A DNA stretch of 5,700 nt from an uncultured Limnohabitans sp. (lineage in GTDB: Bacteria > Pseudomonadota > Gammaproteobacteria > Burkholderiales > Burkholderiaceae_C): the NCBI GenBank assembly GCA_937928195.1, contig CALEYZ010000125.1, forward strand, positions 1 through 5,700. Direction: 5' to 3'. Made by a program: the position numbers and the translations under genes. The notes under the pieces are model-generated. The model searched no databases, had not been told where the DNA came from, and saw only the letters and a list, made by a program, of their open reading frames with translations. Numbering within the stretch: the first letter of the stretch is position 1; each line of letters starts with the position of its first letter. Of the stretch, positions 1 to 5,280 are shown piece after piece.

Positions 1-11
1 TGGTGAGCAGC

Positions 12-45
12 TTGTAAACTTTTGACTGAAGTACTAATATATTAG
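12..45 (+). promoter_or_regulatory. Possible promoter and operator of the GntR-type gene
   Basis: The 12-base sequence CTAATATATTAG at 34-45 is a perfect palindrome. It is flanked by GTA on the left and, after one extra base, TAC on the right. It overlaps -10-like sequences: TAATAT at 35-40 lies 17 bases after a -35-like TTGTAA at 12-17, and TATATT at 38-43 matches the sigma-70 -10 consensus at five of six positions but has no well-spaced -35. A palindrome over the -10 of a GntR gene would suit autoregulation, which is common in this family. Promoter and operator are inferred from the pattern alone; A+T-rich palindromes also occur by chance. Confidence 0.35.
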
Positions 46-61
46 CTACATGACCAATCCC

Positions 62-82
62 TCCTAGCGTAATCCCTAGGAA
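62..82 (+). promoter_or_regulatory. Inverted repeat containing the ribosome binding site of the GntR-type gene
   Basis: TCCTAG at 62-67 and CTAGGA at 76-81 are perfect reverse complements separated by eight bases. The only Shine-Dalgarno-like sequence before the start at 90 is AGGAA at 78-82, so it lies in the right arm. In RNA this could form a six-pair stem with an eight-base loop that hides the ribosome binding site. In DNA, the 20-base spaced symmetry would also fit a dimeric helix-turn-helix operator. The symmetry is directly visible; either function is inference. Confidence 0.35.
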
Positions 83-89
83 ACTGCCA

Positions 90-800
90 ATGAGTCTAAT
101 CAAGACACTCCCACAAGCCAAACTGCAACGAACACGTCAAACTGCGCCTCAGGTCTTTGAGATTTTGAGAGAGCAAATCATTGCCGTTACCCTTGCACCT
201 GGCGATGTGCTCTCGCGCCCGCTTCTCGCAACCCACTTTGGTGTCAGTCAAACACCCATCCGTGATGCGCTTCAAAAGTTGGCTGACGAAGGCTTGGTGG
301 ACATCTTTGCGCAGCATGCCACCGTGGTGAGCCGCATCGACATCACCGCGGCCATGCAAGTTCAGTTTCTTCGAAAATCCATCGAAATTGAAATCCTTAA
401 AACGCTGTGCAAACTGCCAACTGCTGCGCATCTGAAATTAATCCAAGACTTGCGCAACCTGCTCAAACTGCAAGCCAGAACCATCTCGCCCTTAGATCAT
501 GGCTTGTTGGCACAGCTTGACCAAAGCATGCACCACACCCTGTATGTAGCAGCTGGTGTTGAGCCTTTGTGGGATTTGGTCAGGCAACGAAGTGGCCACA
601 TCGACCGCTTGCGACGCTTGAACTTACCCAAACGCGGGAAAGCGAAATCGGTCTTAAGCGATCATCAAGCCATTGTGGAGGCTCTAGAAAAAAAGAATGC
701 CACAGCAGCAGAAAAGGCCTTAAGGGCACACCTTGCTGGTACGTTGGCGTTTGTGGATGAAATCAAGCACCAATTTCCCGAGTGGACAACGCAAGCGTAA
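90..800 (+). CDS. GntR-family transcriptional regulator, FadR/FCD subfamily
   Basis: A DNA-binding repressor or activator that responds to a small, usually carboxylate, effector. The 236-residue length is normal for the FadR group. The N-terminal winged helix-turn-helix spans about residues 20-85, with the typical motifs LAPGDVL (35-41) and FGVSQTPIRDAL (50-61), and EGLV (67-70) ahead of the wing. The rest is an all-helical FCD effector domain. Its likely metal ligands are Asp144, His148, His192 and His214; the D-x3-H pattern and the 22-residue gap between the last two histidines fit the family. The ATG at 90 is supported by AGGAA seven bases upstream. The gene converges on the HPP gene, with 33 bp between stop codons and no obvious terminator hairpin. 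The target is unknown: the nearby dioxygenase/Bug locus is possible, as is a divergent gene left of the window. The family call is firm; effector and targets are not known. Confidence 0.93.
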   Translation: MSLIKTLPQAKLQRTRQTAPQVFEILREQIIAVTLAPGDVLSRPLLATHFGVSQTPIRDALQKLADEGLVDIFAQHATVVSRIDITAAMQVQFLRKSIEIEILKTLCKLPTAAHLKLIQDLRNLLKLQARTISPLDHGLLAQLDQSMHHTLYVAAGVEPLWDLVRQRSGHIDRLRRLNLPKRGKAKSVLSDHQAIVEALEKKNATAAEKALRAHLAGTLAFVDEIKHQFPEWTTQA

Positions 801-833
801 TTATTTCAAGCTAGCACGAATTCTTTCACGACC

Positions 834-1502
834 TTACTGTGTATCGGGCTTGTCCTTGATGTGCAACTGCCTCACCTCTTCCACCACCCCCTGCAAATCC
901 GCCACACTGATGTCCAGCACTTCATTGTGTTTGCGAAGCACCGCCTCAATTTCTAACTTCAAAGTTTCCTGGCTCAAGGGAGTGACTGGCACACGATGCG
1001 GGTAACTTTTTCCGGTGGCATTGTGAAAAGCAAACCCCAGCAACACCAACAAACTAGAGCACAGCAAGACGGGTGAAACCGCGTAATCTATGTGCTGAAC
1101 ATTGGCCAGCACCATCAACAAAGCCACCGCACCGCCTGGAGGATGCAAACACCTCAGCGTGAACATGGCAAGGATGGAAAAAGCCACCGCTAGTCCAGCC
1201 ACCCAAGGCGATTGTCCCAAAAAACTGACACAGAAGATGCCCACCAGCGCAGAAACCGTATTGCCGCCAATCACCGACCATGGCTGTGCCAATGGACTTG
1301 AATGCACCACAAACACCAGCACGGCAGTTGCACCCATTGGCGCAATGAACCATGACATCTCGCTGTGATAAGTACCAAACAACTTGTAGCAAAGCCATCC
1401 AGAAAAAGCCACGCCAAGGCCAGCACCCAGCGCAGATCGAAAACGCTCCCCAGCGCCAACCCAACGCAGGTTCGATGAAAATTTGTCCAAAATAAATTTC
1501 AT
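834..1502 (-). CDS. HPP-family integral membrane protein
   Basis: A 222-residue inner-membrane protein of the HPP family, named for its His-Pro-Pro motif, here LHPPGGA at residues 119-125. Other family signatures are APMGATAVLVF (54-64) and QPWSVIGGN (73-81). Hydrophobic segments lie at about 24-42, 52-67, 78-95, 102-117, 123-136 and 143-160, followed by a soluble tail. Some cyanobacterial and chloroplast members have been linked to nitrite transport, but most bacterial members have no known substrate. The tail (about 176-212, containing AVLRKHNEVLDIS) resembles the linker that leads to paired CBS domains in longer HPP proteins, yet the protein ends there. The ATG at 1502 has only a weak GAGC about 13 bases upstream and no in-frame ATG, GTG or TTG in the nearby upstream sequence. 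Translation may therefore depend on the dioxygenase gene, which ends 53 bp upstream on the same strand, probably in one operon. Family call firm; function unknown. Confidence 0.9.
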   Translation of the reverse strand: MKFILDKFSSNLRWVGAGERFRSALGAGLGVAFSGWLCYKLFGTYHSEMSWFIAPMGATAVLVFVVHSSPLAQPWSVIGGNTVSALVGIFCVSFLGQSPWVAGLAVAFSILAMFTLRCLHPPGGAVALLMVLANVQHIDYAVSPVLLCSSLLVLLGFAFHNATGKSYPHRVPVTPLSQETLKLEIEAVLRKHNEVLDISVADLQGVVEEVRQLHIKDKPDTQ

Positions 1503-1555
1503 GACAATGAAGCTCGAATGTTCATGAGTGCAGTCATTTGCACACTTCTCGACTG

Positions 1556-2659
1556 TCAGTCCTTGCGGCGCAAGCTCATGCCCAAATTGGCTGCCTGCCG
1601 TTTTTCGTAGGTCAAGAACGCTTCAGTTATTTGGCTGCCTCTGACACCCCCCCGCACAGAACCCGCCTCTGTATCGCCAAAGTACTCTTTCCAGAGTGCT
1701 GGCAAACGTTGGCCTTGTGGAATGCTCAACCAGAGACGCAGCAAATGACGTTTCTTCTCTGGTTCTTCATGGTCTTCAAAGTTGGTGCGGGAATGAATCA
1801 CCACATAGTTGTTCAACAACTGCATGTCCCCTCGGTCTAGCTGCATGGAATAGCAAAACTTGTCGTCAGGCAGCAACTCGTCCAATAGATCGAGCAACTC
1901 AATTTGCTCTGAAGTTAAGCGCGGCACCTCAGGAAAATCGCGTTGCGCAGCGGTGACATTTTTTCGATTGGCACGCAATGAGAAAAATTCTGGATCGTCG
2001 CCCAGTATGGGGCATTTGTAAAAAGGCGGTTGTGTCGCGTCATTGGTGCCTTGATAGCTGTAATAAAAAGGCTGCTGCATCACCGGAATTAAATCTGGGC
2101 GCAAGCGCTTAACTTCATCCACCACCGCCATGGAGCTGGTGACTTTGCTGGTGCCGCCTGACTTGGCTGTTTGCAAACACAACAAGGCCACCACATCACA
2201 TGAGTCCACATGAAAGTCCAAGCCAGCATTGGTGTTGTAGCCGCGGCCATTTTTGACTTTGTAACTGCCGCCTTCATCACGCACATCGTTCATAACCTGG
2301 CTGGCAATGTTTTGGGTTCTGGCCACGCCCACATTCAGGCCAATGCCCCAATGCGCCAATCTTGCCTCCTCTACCGACCAACGGTCGACGGGAAACCCTT
2401 TGAGCAAACACATGCCATAGGCTGTCTGGGTCTTGGCAAACGCGTCATCAATGGCTTGCTTGGCATGCCGCTTTAAGGGGAAATCATTGGCTGTCATTTC
2501 AAGCCAAGGTTTACCCGTGGCTTTGGCGTGCTGCAGGGCCTCGTCTAATTCCACGATGGCCTCTCGACTCAGGTGATGAATCCAAGAGGCATCTCGCGCA
2601 AGTTCTTGCGGCAACCACGCACGCGGTTTTTCGAGATGGGGTGGAATGAATGAGCTCAT
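1556..2659 (-). CDS. TauD/TfdA-family Fe(II)/2-oxoglutarate-dependent dioxygenase
   Basis: A 367-residue cytoplasmic enzyme expected to hydroxylate or oxidatively cleave an organic substrate while decarboxylating 2-oxoglutarate at a non-haem iron. The double-stranded beta-helix motifs are present: HVD at residues 150-152 (iron ligands His150 and Asp152), the distal iron ligand His289 in NNYVVIHSRT, and Arg308 in HLLRLWL as the likely 2-oxoglutarate anchor. The roughly 140-residue N-terminal part is longer than in classic TauD and resembles larger, mostly uncharacterised members. The start at 2659 was chosen because TGGAG sits eight bases upstream. A longer reading from a TTG at 2752 would run through the predicted promoter and adds residues unlike the family. 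It is divergent from the Bug receptor and followed by the HPP gene. A run of seven C on the plus strand at 1647-1653 lies near the 3' end, but the frame is intact. Family and catalytic residues are clear; the substrate cannot be predicted. Confidence 0.92.
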   Translation of the reverse strand: MSSFIPPHLEKPRAWLPQELARDASWIHHLSREAIVELDEALQHAKATGKPWLEMTANDFPLKRHAKQAIDDAFAKTQTAYGMCLLKGFPVDRWSVEEARLAHWGIGLNVGVARTQNIASQVMNDVRDEGGSYKVKNGRGYNTNAGLDFHVDSCDVVALLCLQTAKSGGTSKVTSSMAVVDEVKRLRPDLIPVMQQPFYYSYQGTNDATQPPFYKCPILGDDPEFFSLRANRKNVTAAQRDFPEVPRLTSEQIELLDLLDELLPDDKFCYSMQLDRGDMQLLNNYVVIHSRTNFEDHEEPEKKRHLLRLWLSIPQGQRLPALWKEYFGDTEAGSVRGGVRGSQITEAFLTYEKRQAANLGMSLRRKD

Positions 2660-2667
2660 GGCGCGGA

Positions 2668-2672
2668 CTCCA
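2668..2672 (-). promoter_or_regulatory. Ribosome binding site fixing the dioxygenase start
   Basis: On the minus strand TGGAG ends eight bases before the ATG at 2659, a good Shine-Dalgarno match at a normal distance. This selects 2659 over the upstream in-frame TTG at 2752. Confidence 0.75.
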
Positions 2673-2698
2673 ATGCGAAGCGGAACACTGCAAATGCG

Positions 2699-2727
2699 AT
2701 TACATCTTACTGAAGAAACCTTGAGAA
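2699..2727 (-). promoter_or_regulatory. Predicted sigma-70 promoter of the dioxygenase-HPP operon
   Basis: Reading leftward, TTCTCA (2727-2722, four of six matches to the -35 consensus) is followed by a 17-base spacer and TGTAAT (2704-2699, five of six matches to the -10). Transcription would start near 2692 and leave a leader of about 33 bases that contains the TGGAG ribosome binding site. The spacing is ideal and the position fits the chosen start codon. This is a prediction by consensus matching only. Confidence 0.5.
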
Positions 2728-2731
2728 AATT

Positions 2732-2808
2732 TCCCACTAGGGACAACACCAATGCCTCAGACCACGCTGCATTCAGAAAGTGTCTCTACACTCCGACTTT
2801 GTACACAA
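2732..2808. promoter_or_regulatory. Cluster of inverted repeats between the divergent dioxygenase and Bug genes
   Basis: Four short symmetric elements occupy this stretch. They are TCCC-ACTA-GGGA (2732-2743), directly upstream of the dioxygenase -35; AATGC-N13-GCATT (2751-2773); AGTGT-CTCT-ACACT (2779-2792); and TTGT-AC-ACAA (2799-2808). The last two share a TGT...ACA core, the arm pattern often bound by GntR-type dimers, and lie just upstream of the Bug gene. The region could hold operators that control both divergent genes. No convincing promoter for the Bug gene was found; TACACT at 2787-2792 is a possible -10 but lacks a good -35. Short inverted repeats are frequent by chance, so function is inferred. 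Confidence 0.3.
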
Positions 2809-2826
2809 TGATTGAACGAGGTATTT

Positions 2827-3786
2827 ATGCGTCGACTTATGGCAGCCGTTCTGACGCTGGTGACATTCACCAGCCACGCGCAAGATCATGCTTACCCCGT
2901 TAAACCCATTCGACTTCTGGTGGGTTATGCACCCGGCGGTGCAACCGACATCGTGGCCAGAAGCATTGCCATCAAGATGCAAGAGACTTTAGGTCAACCT
3001 GTGATCGTGGAAAACCGCGCAGGTGCCAGCAGCAACATCGCCTCAGAGTTTGTAGCGCGCAGCGCGCCTGATGGCTACACCTTGCTGCTGGGCACCATTG
3101 CCAATGCCACCAACATGACCGCCTACAAAAACATGGGCTACGACACCCTGCGTGACTTTGTTCACATCACGCAATTCATGACCGCCCCATCTGTGTTGAC
3201 CTTGCACCCGTCAGTGCCCGCCAAAAACCTCAAAGAGTTCATTGCGGTGGCAAAGCAGAATCCAGGCAAGTACGCTTTTTCTTCAAGCGGCAACGGTGGC
3301 TCGCCTCACTTGGCAGGTGAGCTTCTCAAAATGCGCGCCAACATCGATTTGATTCATGTGCCCTACAAAGGCGCGGCACCAGCCGTGGCCGACCTGTTGG
3401 GTGGCCAAGTTCAAATGAGTTTTCAAACCGCCCTGTCGGCCATTCCCCATTTGAAAAGTGGCAAGCTCAACGTGATTGCCGTGGCCAGCAAAAAACGCAT
3501 GGGCACAATGCCCAACGTGCCCACCATGGCGGAAGCTGGCTTGCCAGACTTTGAAGTCTCCAGTTGGAACGGCTTGTTTGCACCGGCCAAAACACCCCCC
3601 CACATTGTTGCGGCACTCTATAACGCGTCGATGAAAGCGCTGCAGTCACAGGACATCAAAGACAAAATGGAAGCGCAAGGCGCTGAGCCTGTCGGCAATA
3701 CCCCTGAAGAGTTTCGTGCGTTTGTCAAAACAGAAATTGACAAGTGGGAGCAAGTCATTGTGAAGTCTGGCGCCAAGATGGAATAA
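2827..3786 (+). CDS. Bug-family (TctC-like) periplasmic solute-binding protein
   Basis: A 319-residue periplasmic receptor of the Bug family, the substrate-binding component of tripartite tricarboxylate transporters; members typically bind carboxylates. A Sec signal peptide is visible (basic MRR, hydrophobic stretch to residue 16, likely cleavage after Ala18 in SHA|QD). The mature protein shows the hallmarks in order: YPVKPIRLLVGYAPGGATD (23-41), ENRAGA (62-67), GYTLLLG (83-89), FSSSGNGGSPHLAGELL (151-167), VPYKGAAPAVADLLGGQV (178-195) and SWNGLFAPAKTP (246-257). The length is usual. The ATG at 2827 is preferred because GAGGT lies four bases upstream and it gives a clean signal peptide; a TTG at 2812 would add five residues. 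No TctA or TctB membrane gene is present, as is common for the many lone Bug genes of Burkholderiales. It is divergent from the dioxygenase and 36 bp upstream of the haemoglobin gene. The ligand is unknown. Confidence 0.94.
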   Translation: MRRLMAAVLTLVTFTSHAQDHAYPVKPIRLLVGYAPGGATDIVARSIAIKMQETLGQPVIVENRAGASSNIASEFVARSAPDGYTLLLGTIANATNMTAYKNMGYDTLRDFVHITQFMTAPSVLTLHPSVPAKNLKEFIAVAKQNPGKYAFSSSGNGGSPHLAGELLKMRANIDLIHVPYKGAAPAVADLLGGQVQMSFQTALSAIPHLKSGKLNVIAVASKKRMGTMPNVPTMAEAGLPDFEVSSWNGLFAPAKTPPHIVAALYNASMKALQSQDIKDKMEAQGAEPVGNTPEEFRAFVKTEIDKWEQVIVKSGAKME

Positions 3787-3790
3787 ATCA

Positions 3791-3826
3791 ATGGGGGTCA
3801 GATCACCATTAATTTCAAACTTATGA
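3791..3826 (+). CDS. Possible 11-codon leader reading frame overlapping the haemoglobin start
   Basis: An ATG at 3791 opens a frame reading MGVRSPLISNL and ends at TGA 3824-3826, which overlaps the haemoglobin ATG at 3823 as ATGA. A weak GGA (3780-3782) precedes it by eight bases. The haemoglobin start has no Shine-Dalgarno of its own, so ribosomes ending this frame could restart there. The peptide is mostly encoded by a suspected repeat fragment, so conservation may be poor. It may equally be a chance frame. Confidence 0.2.
   Translation: MGVRSPLISNL
3792..3813 (+). repeat. Suspected fragment of a dispersed REP-like repeat
   Basis: The stretch starts with GGGGGTCAGATCACC (3793-3807) and continues with ATTAAT. 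Read on the minus strand it is GGTGATCTGACCCCC. From general familiarity, sequences ending in CTGACCCC are common as dispersed repeats in proteobacterial genomes, often next to REP-associated tyrosine transposase genes. Here there is one arm only, with no inverted partner or transposase in the window. It fills most of the gap between the Bug stop and the haemoglobin start. The identification rests on recalled resemblance, not on a search. Confidence 0.35.
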
Positions 3827-4215
3827 ACACACCAACACCAACTGCGACGCCTTATGAACTGATTGGCGGTGAAGATGCCGTCAAAAATTTAGTGCATCGG
3901 TTTTACGAGCTCATGGACCACTTGCCCGAAGCGCATGGTGTTCGACAGTTGCATCCTGAAAGCTTGGCTGGAAGTGAAGCCATGCTGTTCGACTACTTGT
4001 CGGGGTGGTTGGGTGGCCCCAATCTGTACATCGCTAAAAAGGGGCACCCTCGCCTGCGCATGCGGCATGCCCCTTACGCAATTGGTCAGCAAGAACGTGA
4101 TGCGTGGATGCTGTGCATGACGCAAGCACTCACCGAACAAGTTGAAGACGTCCCGTTCCGCAATGCACTGATTCAACAGTTCAGTGAGTTGGCCACCCAC
4201 ATGATCAACGTTTGA
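3823..4215 (+). CDS. Group II truncated haemoglobin (YjbI/GlbO type)
   Basis: A 130-residue cytoplasmic haem protein with the 2-over-2 globin fold; group II members bind oxygen and other gaseous ligands and are linked to oxygen, NO or peroxide chemistry. Visible features are YELIGG (11-16) at the N-terminus, Tyr28 in RFYELM as the likely distal B10 tyrosine, YLSGWLGGPNLY (58-69), RHAPYAIG (81-88) with His82 as the proximal haem ligand, and Trp95 in ERDAWMLCM as the group II G8 tryptophan. The length is typical. The ATG at 3823 is the only usable start between the in-frame stop of the preceding gene (TAA 3784-3786) and the YELIGG core, but no Shine-Dalgarno sequence lies in the normal window before it. 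Co-transcription with the Bug gene is possible. Its stop is one base from the convergent acr3 stop, with no room for a terminator. Family call firm; physiological role unknown. Confidence 0.94.
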   Translation: MNTPTPTATPYELIGGEDAVKNLVHRFYELMDHLPEAHGVRQLHPESLAGSEAMLFDYLSGWLGGPNLYIAKKGHPRLRMRHAPYAIGQQERDAWMLCMTQALTEQVEDVPFRNALIQQFSELATHMINV

Positions 4216-4216
4216 A

Positions 4217-5269
4217 TCAGGCGTCGCTCCGCTCATACCAAGTTTGAGAGTTGTTGACGATGTACACCACCAACAGCATCACGGGCACTTCAATCAAAAC
4301 ACCAACCACTGTGGCCAGTGCGGCGCCTGAGTGAAAACCAAACAGACTGATGGCAGCCGCCACAGCCAACTCAAAGAAATTGGAAGCGCCAATGAGTGCG
4401 GAAGGACATGCGATGTTGTGCTTCTCCCCCACAGCGCGATTGAGCCAATATGCAAGTGCAGCGTTAAAAAATACCTGAATGAGGATGGGCACGGCCAACA
4501 AGCCAATCACCATGGGTTGTTTCAAAATGGCTTCGCCTTGAAAAGCAAACAACAACACCAAGGTGGCCAGCAAAGCCGTGATTGACCAAGGGCCAATTTT
4601 TGCCATGGCATCGTCAAAGGCCTGCTCGCCTCTGCCCAACAAGATCTTGCGCAAGTACTGGGCAATGATCACGGGAATGATGATGTAAAGCACCACCGAG
4701 GTGAGCAGTGTGTCCCACGGAACAGTGATGGCAGACAAACCCAACAAGAATGCCACCAAAGGTGCAAACGCAATCACCATGATGCTGTCATTGAGTGCGA
4801 CTTGCGACAACGTGAACAAAGGATCTCCCCCCGTCAGTCGGCTCCACACAAACACCATGGCCGTGCAGGGTGCGGCAGCCAACAAAATCAAGCCAGCAAT
4901 GTAACTGTCAATTTGATCTGGCGGCAACAAGGGTGCAAACAAATGGCGAATGAAAAACCAGCCCAACAAAGCCATTGAAAACGGCTTCACCAACCAGTTC
5001 ACAAACAAGGTCACGCCAATGCCTTTGACATGCTGACGCACCTCATGCAAAGCACCGAAGTCCACCTTCACCAGCATGGGAATGATCATGATCCAAATCA
5101 ACAGACCAACAGGCAAATTGACTTGGGCAATTTCCATGCGTCCAACGGCTTGAAACACGTTGGGAAAAAACTGCCCCAATGCAATGCCTGCAACGATGCA
5201 CAGAAAAACCCAAACCGTCAGATAGCGCTCAAAGACGCTCATCGGCGCAACTTTTTTATCTTGTGTCAT
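4217..5269 (-). CDS. acr3: ACR3-family arsenite efflux transporter
   Basis: An inner-membrane carrier of the bile/arsenite/riboflavin transporter superfamily that exports arsenite using the proton-motive force. The 350-residue protein has about ten hydrophobic segments. Family landmarks are FERYLTVWVFLCI near the N-terminus, PVGLLIWIMIIPML (53-66), AAAPCTAMVFVWS (131-143) with the essential cysteine at Cys135, ALNDSIMV (158-165), GASNFFELAVA (294-304), and GVLIEVPVML (323-332) with the conserved Glu327. Cys135 and Glu327 correspond to residues shown to matter in characterised ACR3 proteins. The start was placed at the ATG at 5269, 11 bases after the arsC stop, with a weak GAAGA upstream. A TTG at 5284 would give a four-base TTGA overlap with the arsC stop, and an ATG at 5242 is also possible. 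The gene is translated after arsC and is almost certainly co-transcribed with it. Its 3' end abuts the haemoglobin gene. Confidence 0.95.
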   Translation of the reverse strand: MTQDKKVAPMSVFERYLTVWVFLCIVAGIALGQFFPNVFQAVGRMEIAQVNLPVGLLIWIMIIPMLVKVDFGALHEVRQHVKGIGVTLFVNWLVKPFSMALLGWFFIRHLFAPLLPPDQIDSYIAGLILLAAAPCTAMVFVWSRLTGGDPLFTLSQVALNDSIMVIAFAPLVAFLLGLSAITVPWDTLLTSVVLYIIIPVIIAQYLRKILLGRGEQAFDDAMAKIGPWSITALLATLVLLFAFQGEAILKQPMVIGLLAVPILIQVFFNAALAYWLNRAVGEKHNIACPSALIGASNFFELAVAAAISLFGFHSGAALATVVGVLIEVPVMLLVVYIVNNSQTWYERSDA

Positions 5270-5280
5270 TTTAAAAATCT

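Noticed and set aside
1..30. Start of a divergent gene at the left edge
   Set aside because: No open minus-strand frame with a start codon is visible here; a minus-strand ATG at 51 hits a stop immediately.
96..431. Open frame antisense to the GntR-type gene
   Set aside because: It lies wholly within a well-supported gene, has no recognisable domain, and is typical of shadow frames.
801..833. Bidirectional terminator between the GntR-type and HPP genes
   Set aside because: The 33 bases show no stem with flanking A and T runs.
1528..1543. GTGCA-N6-TGCAC inverted repeat between the dioxygenase and HPP genes
   Set aside because: The stem has only five pairs and no T-run follows on the minus strand, so it is not a convincing terminator; it does not argue against co-transcription.
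1647..1653. Run of seven C in the 3' part of the dioxygenase as a phase-variation tract
   Set aside because: The frame is intact, the run is short, and a similar run at 3595-3601 inside the Bug gene simply encodes Pro-Pro.
2660..2752. N-terminal extension of the dioxygenase from a TTG at 2752
   Set aside because: It would pass through the predicted promoter and leader, lacks a ribosome binding site, and the ATG at 2659 has a well-placed TGGAG.
3889..4236. Open frame antisense to the haemoglobin gene
   Set aside because: It is a shadow of a clear globin gene and shows no family features.
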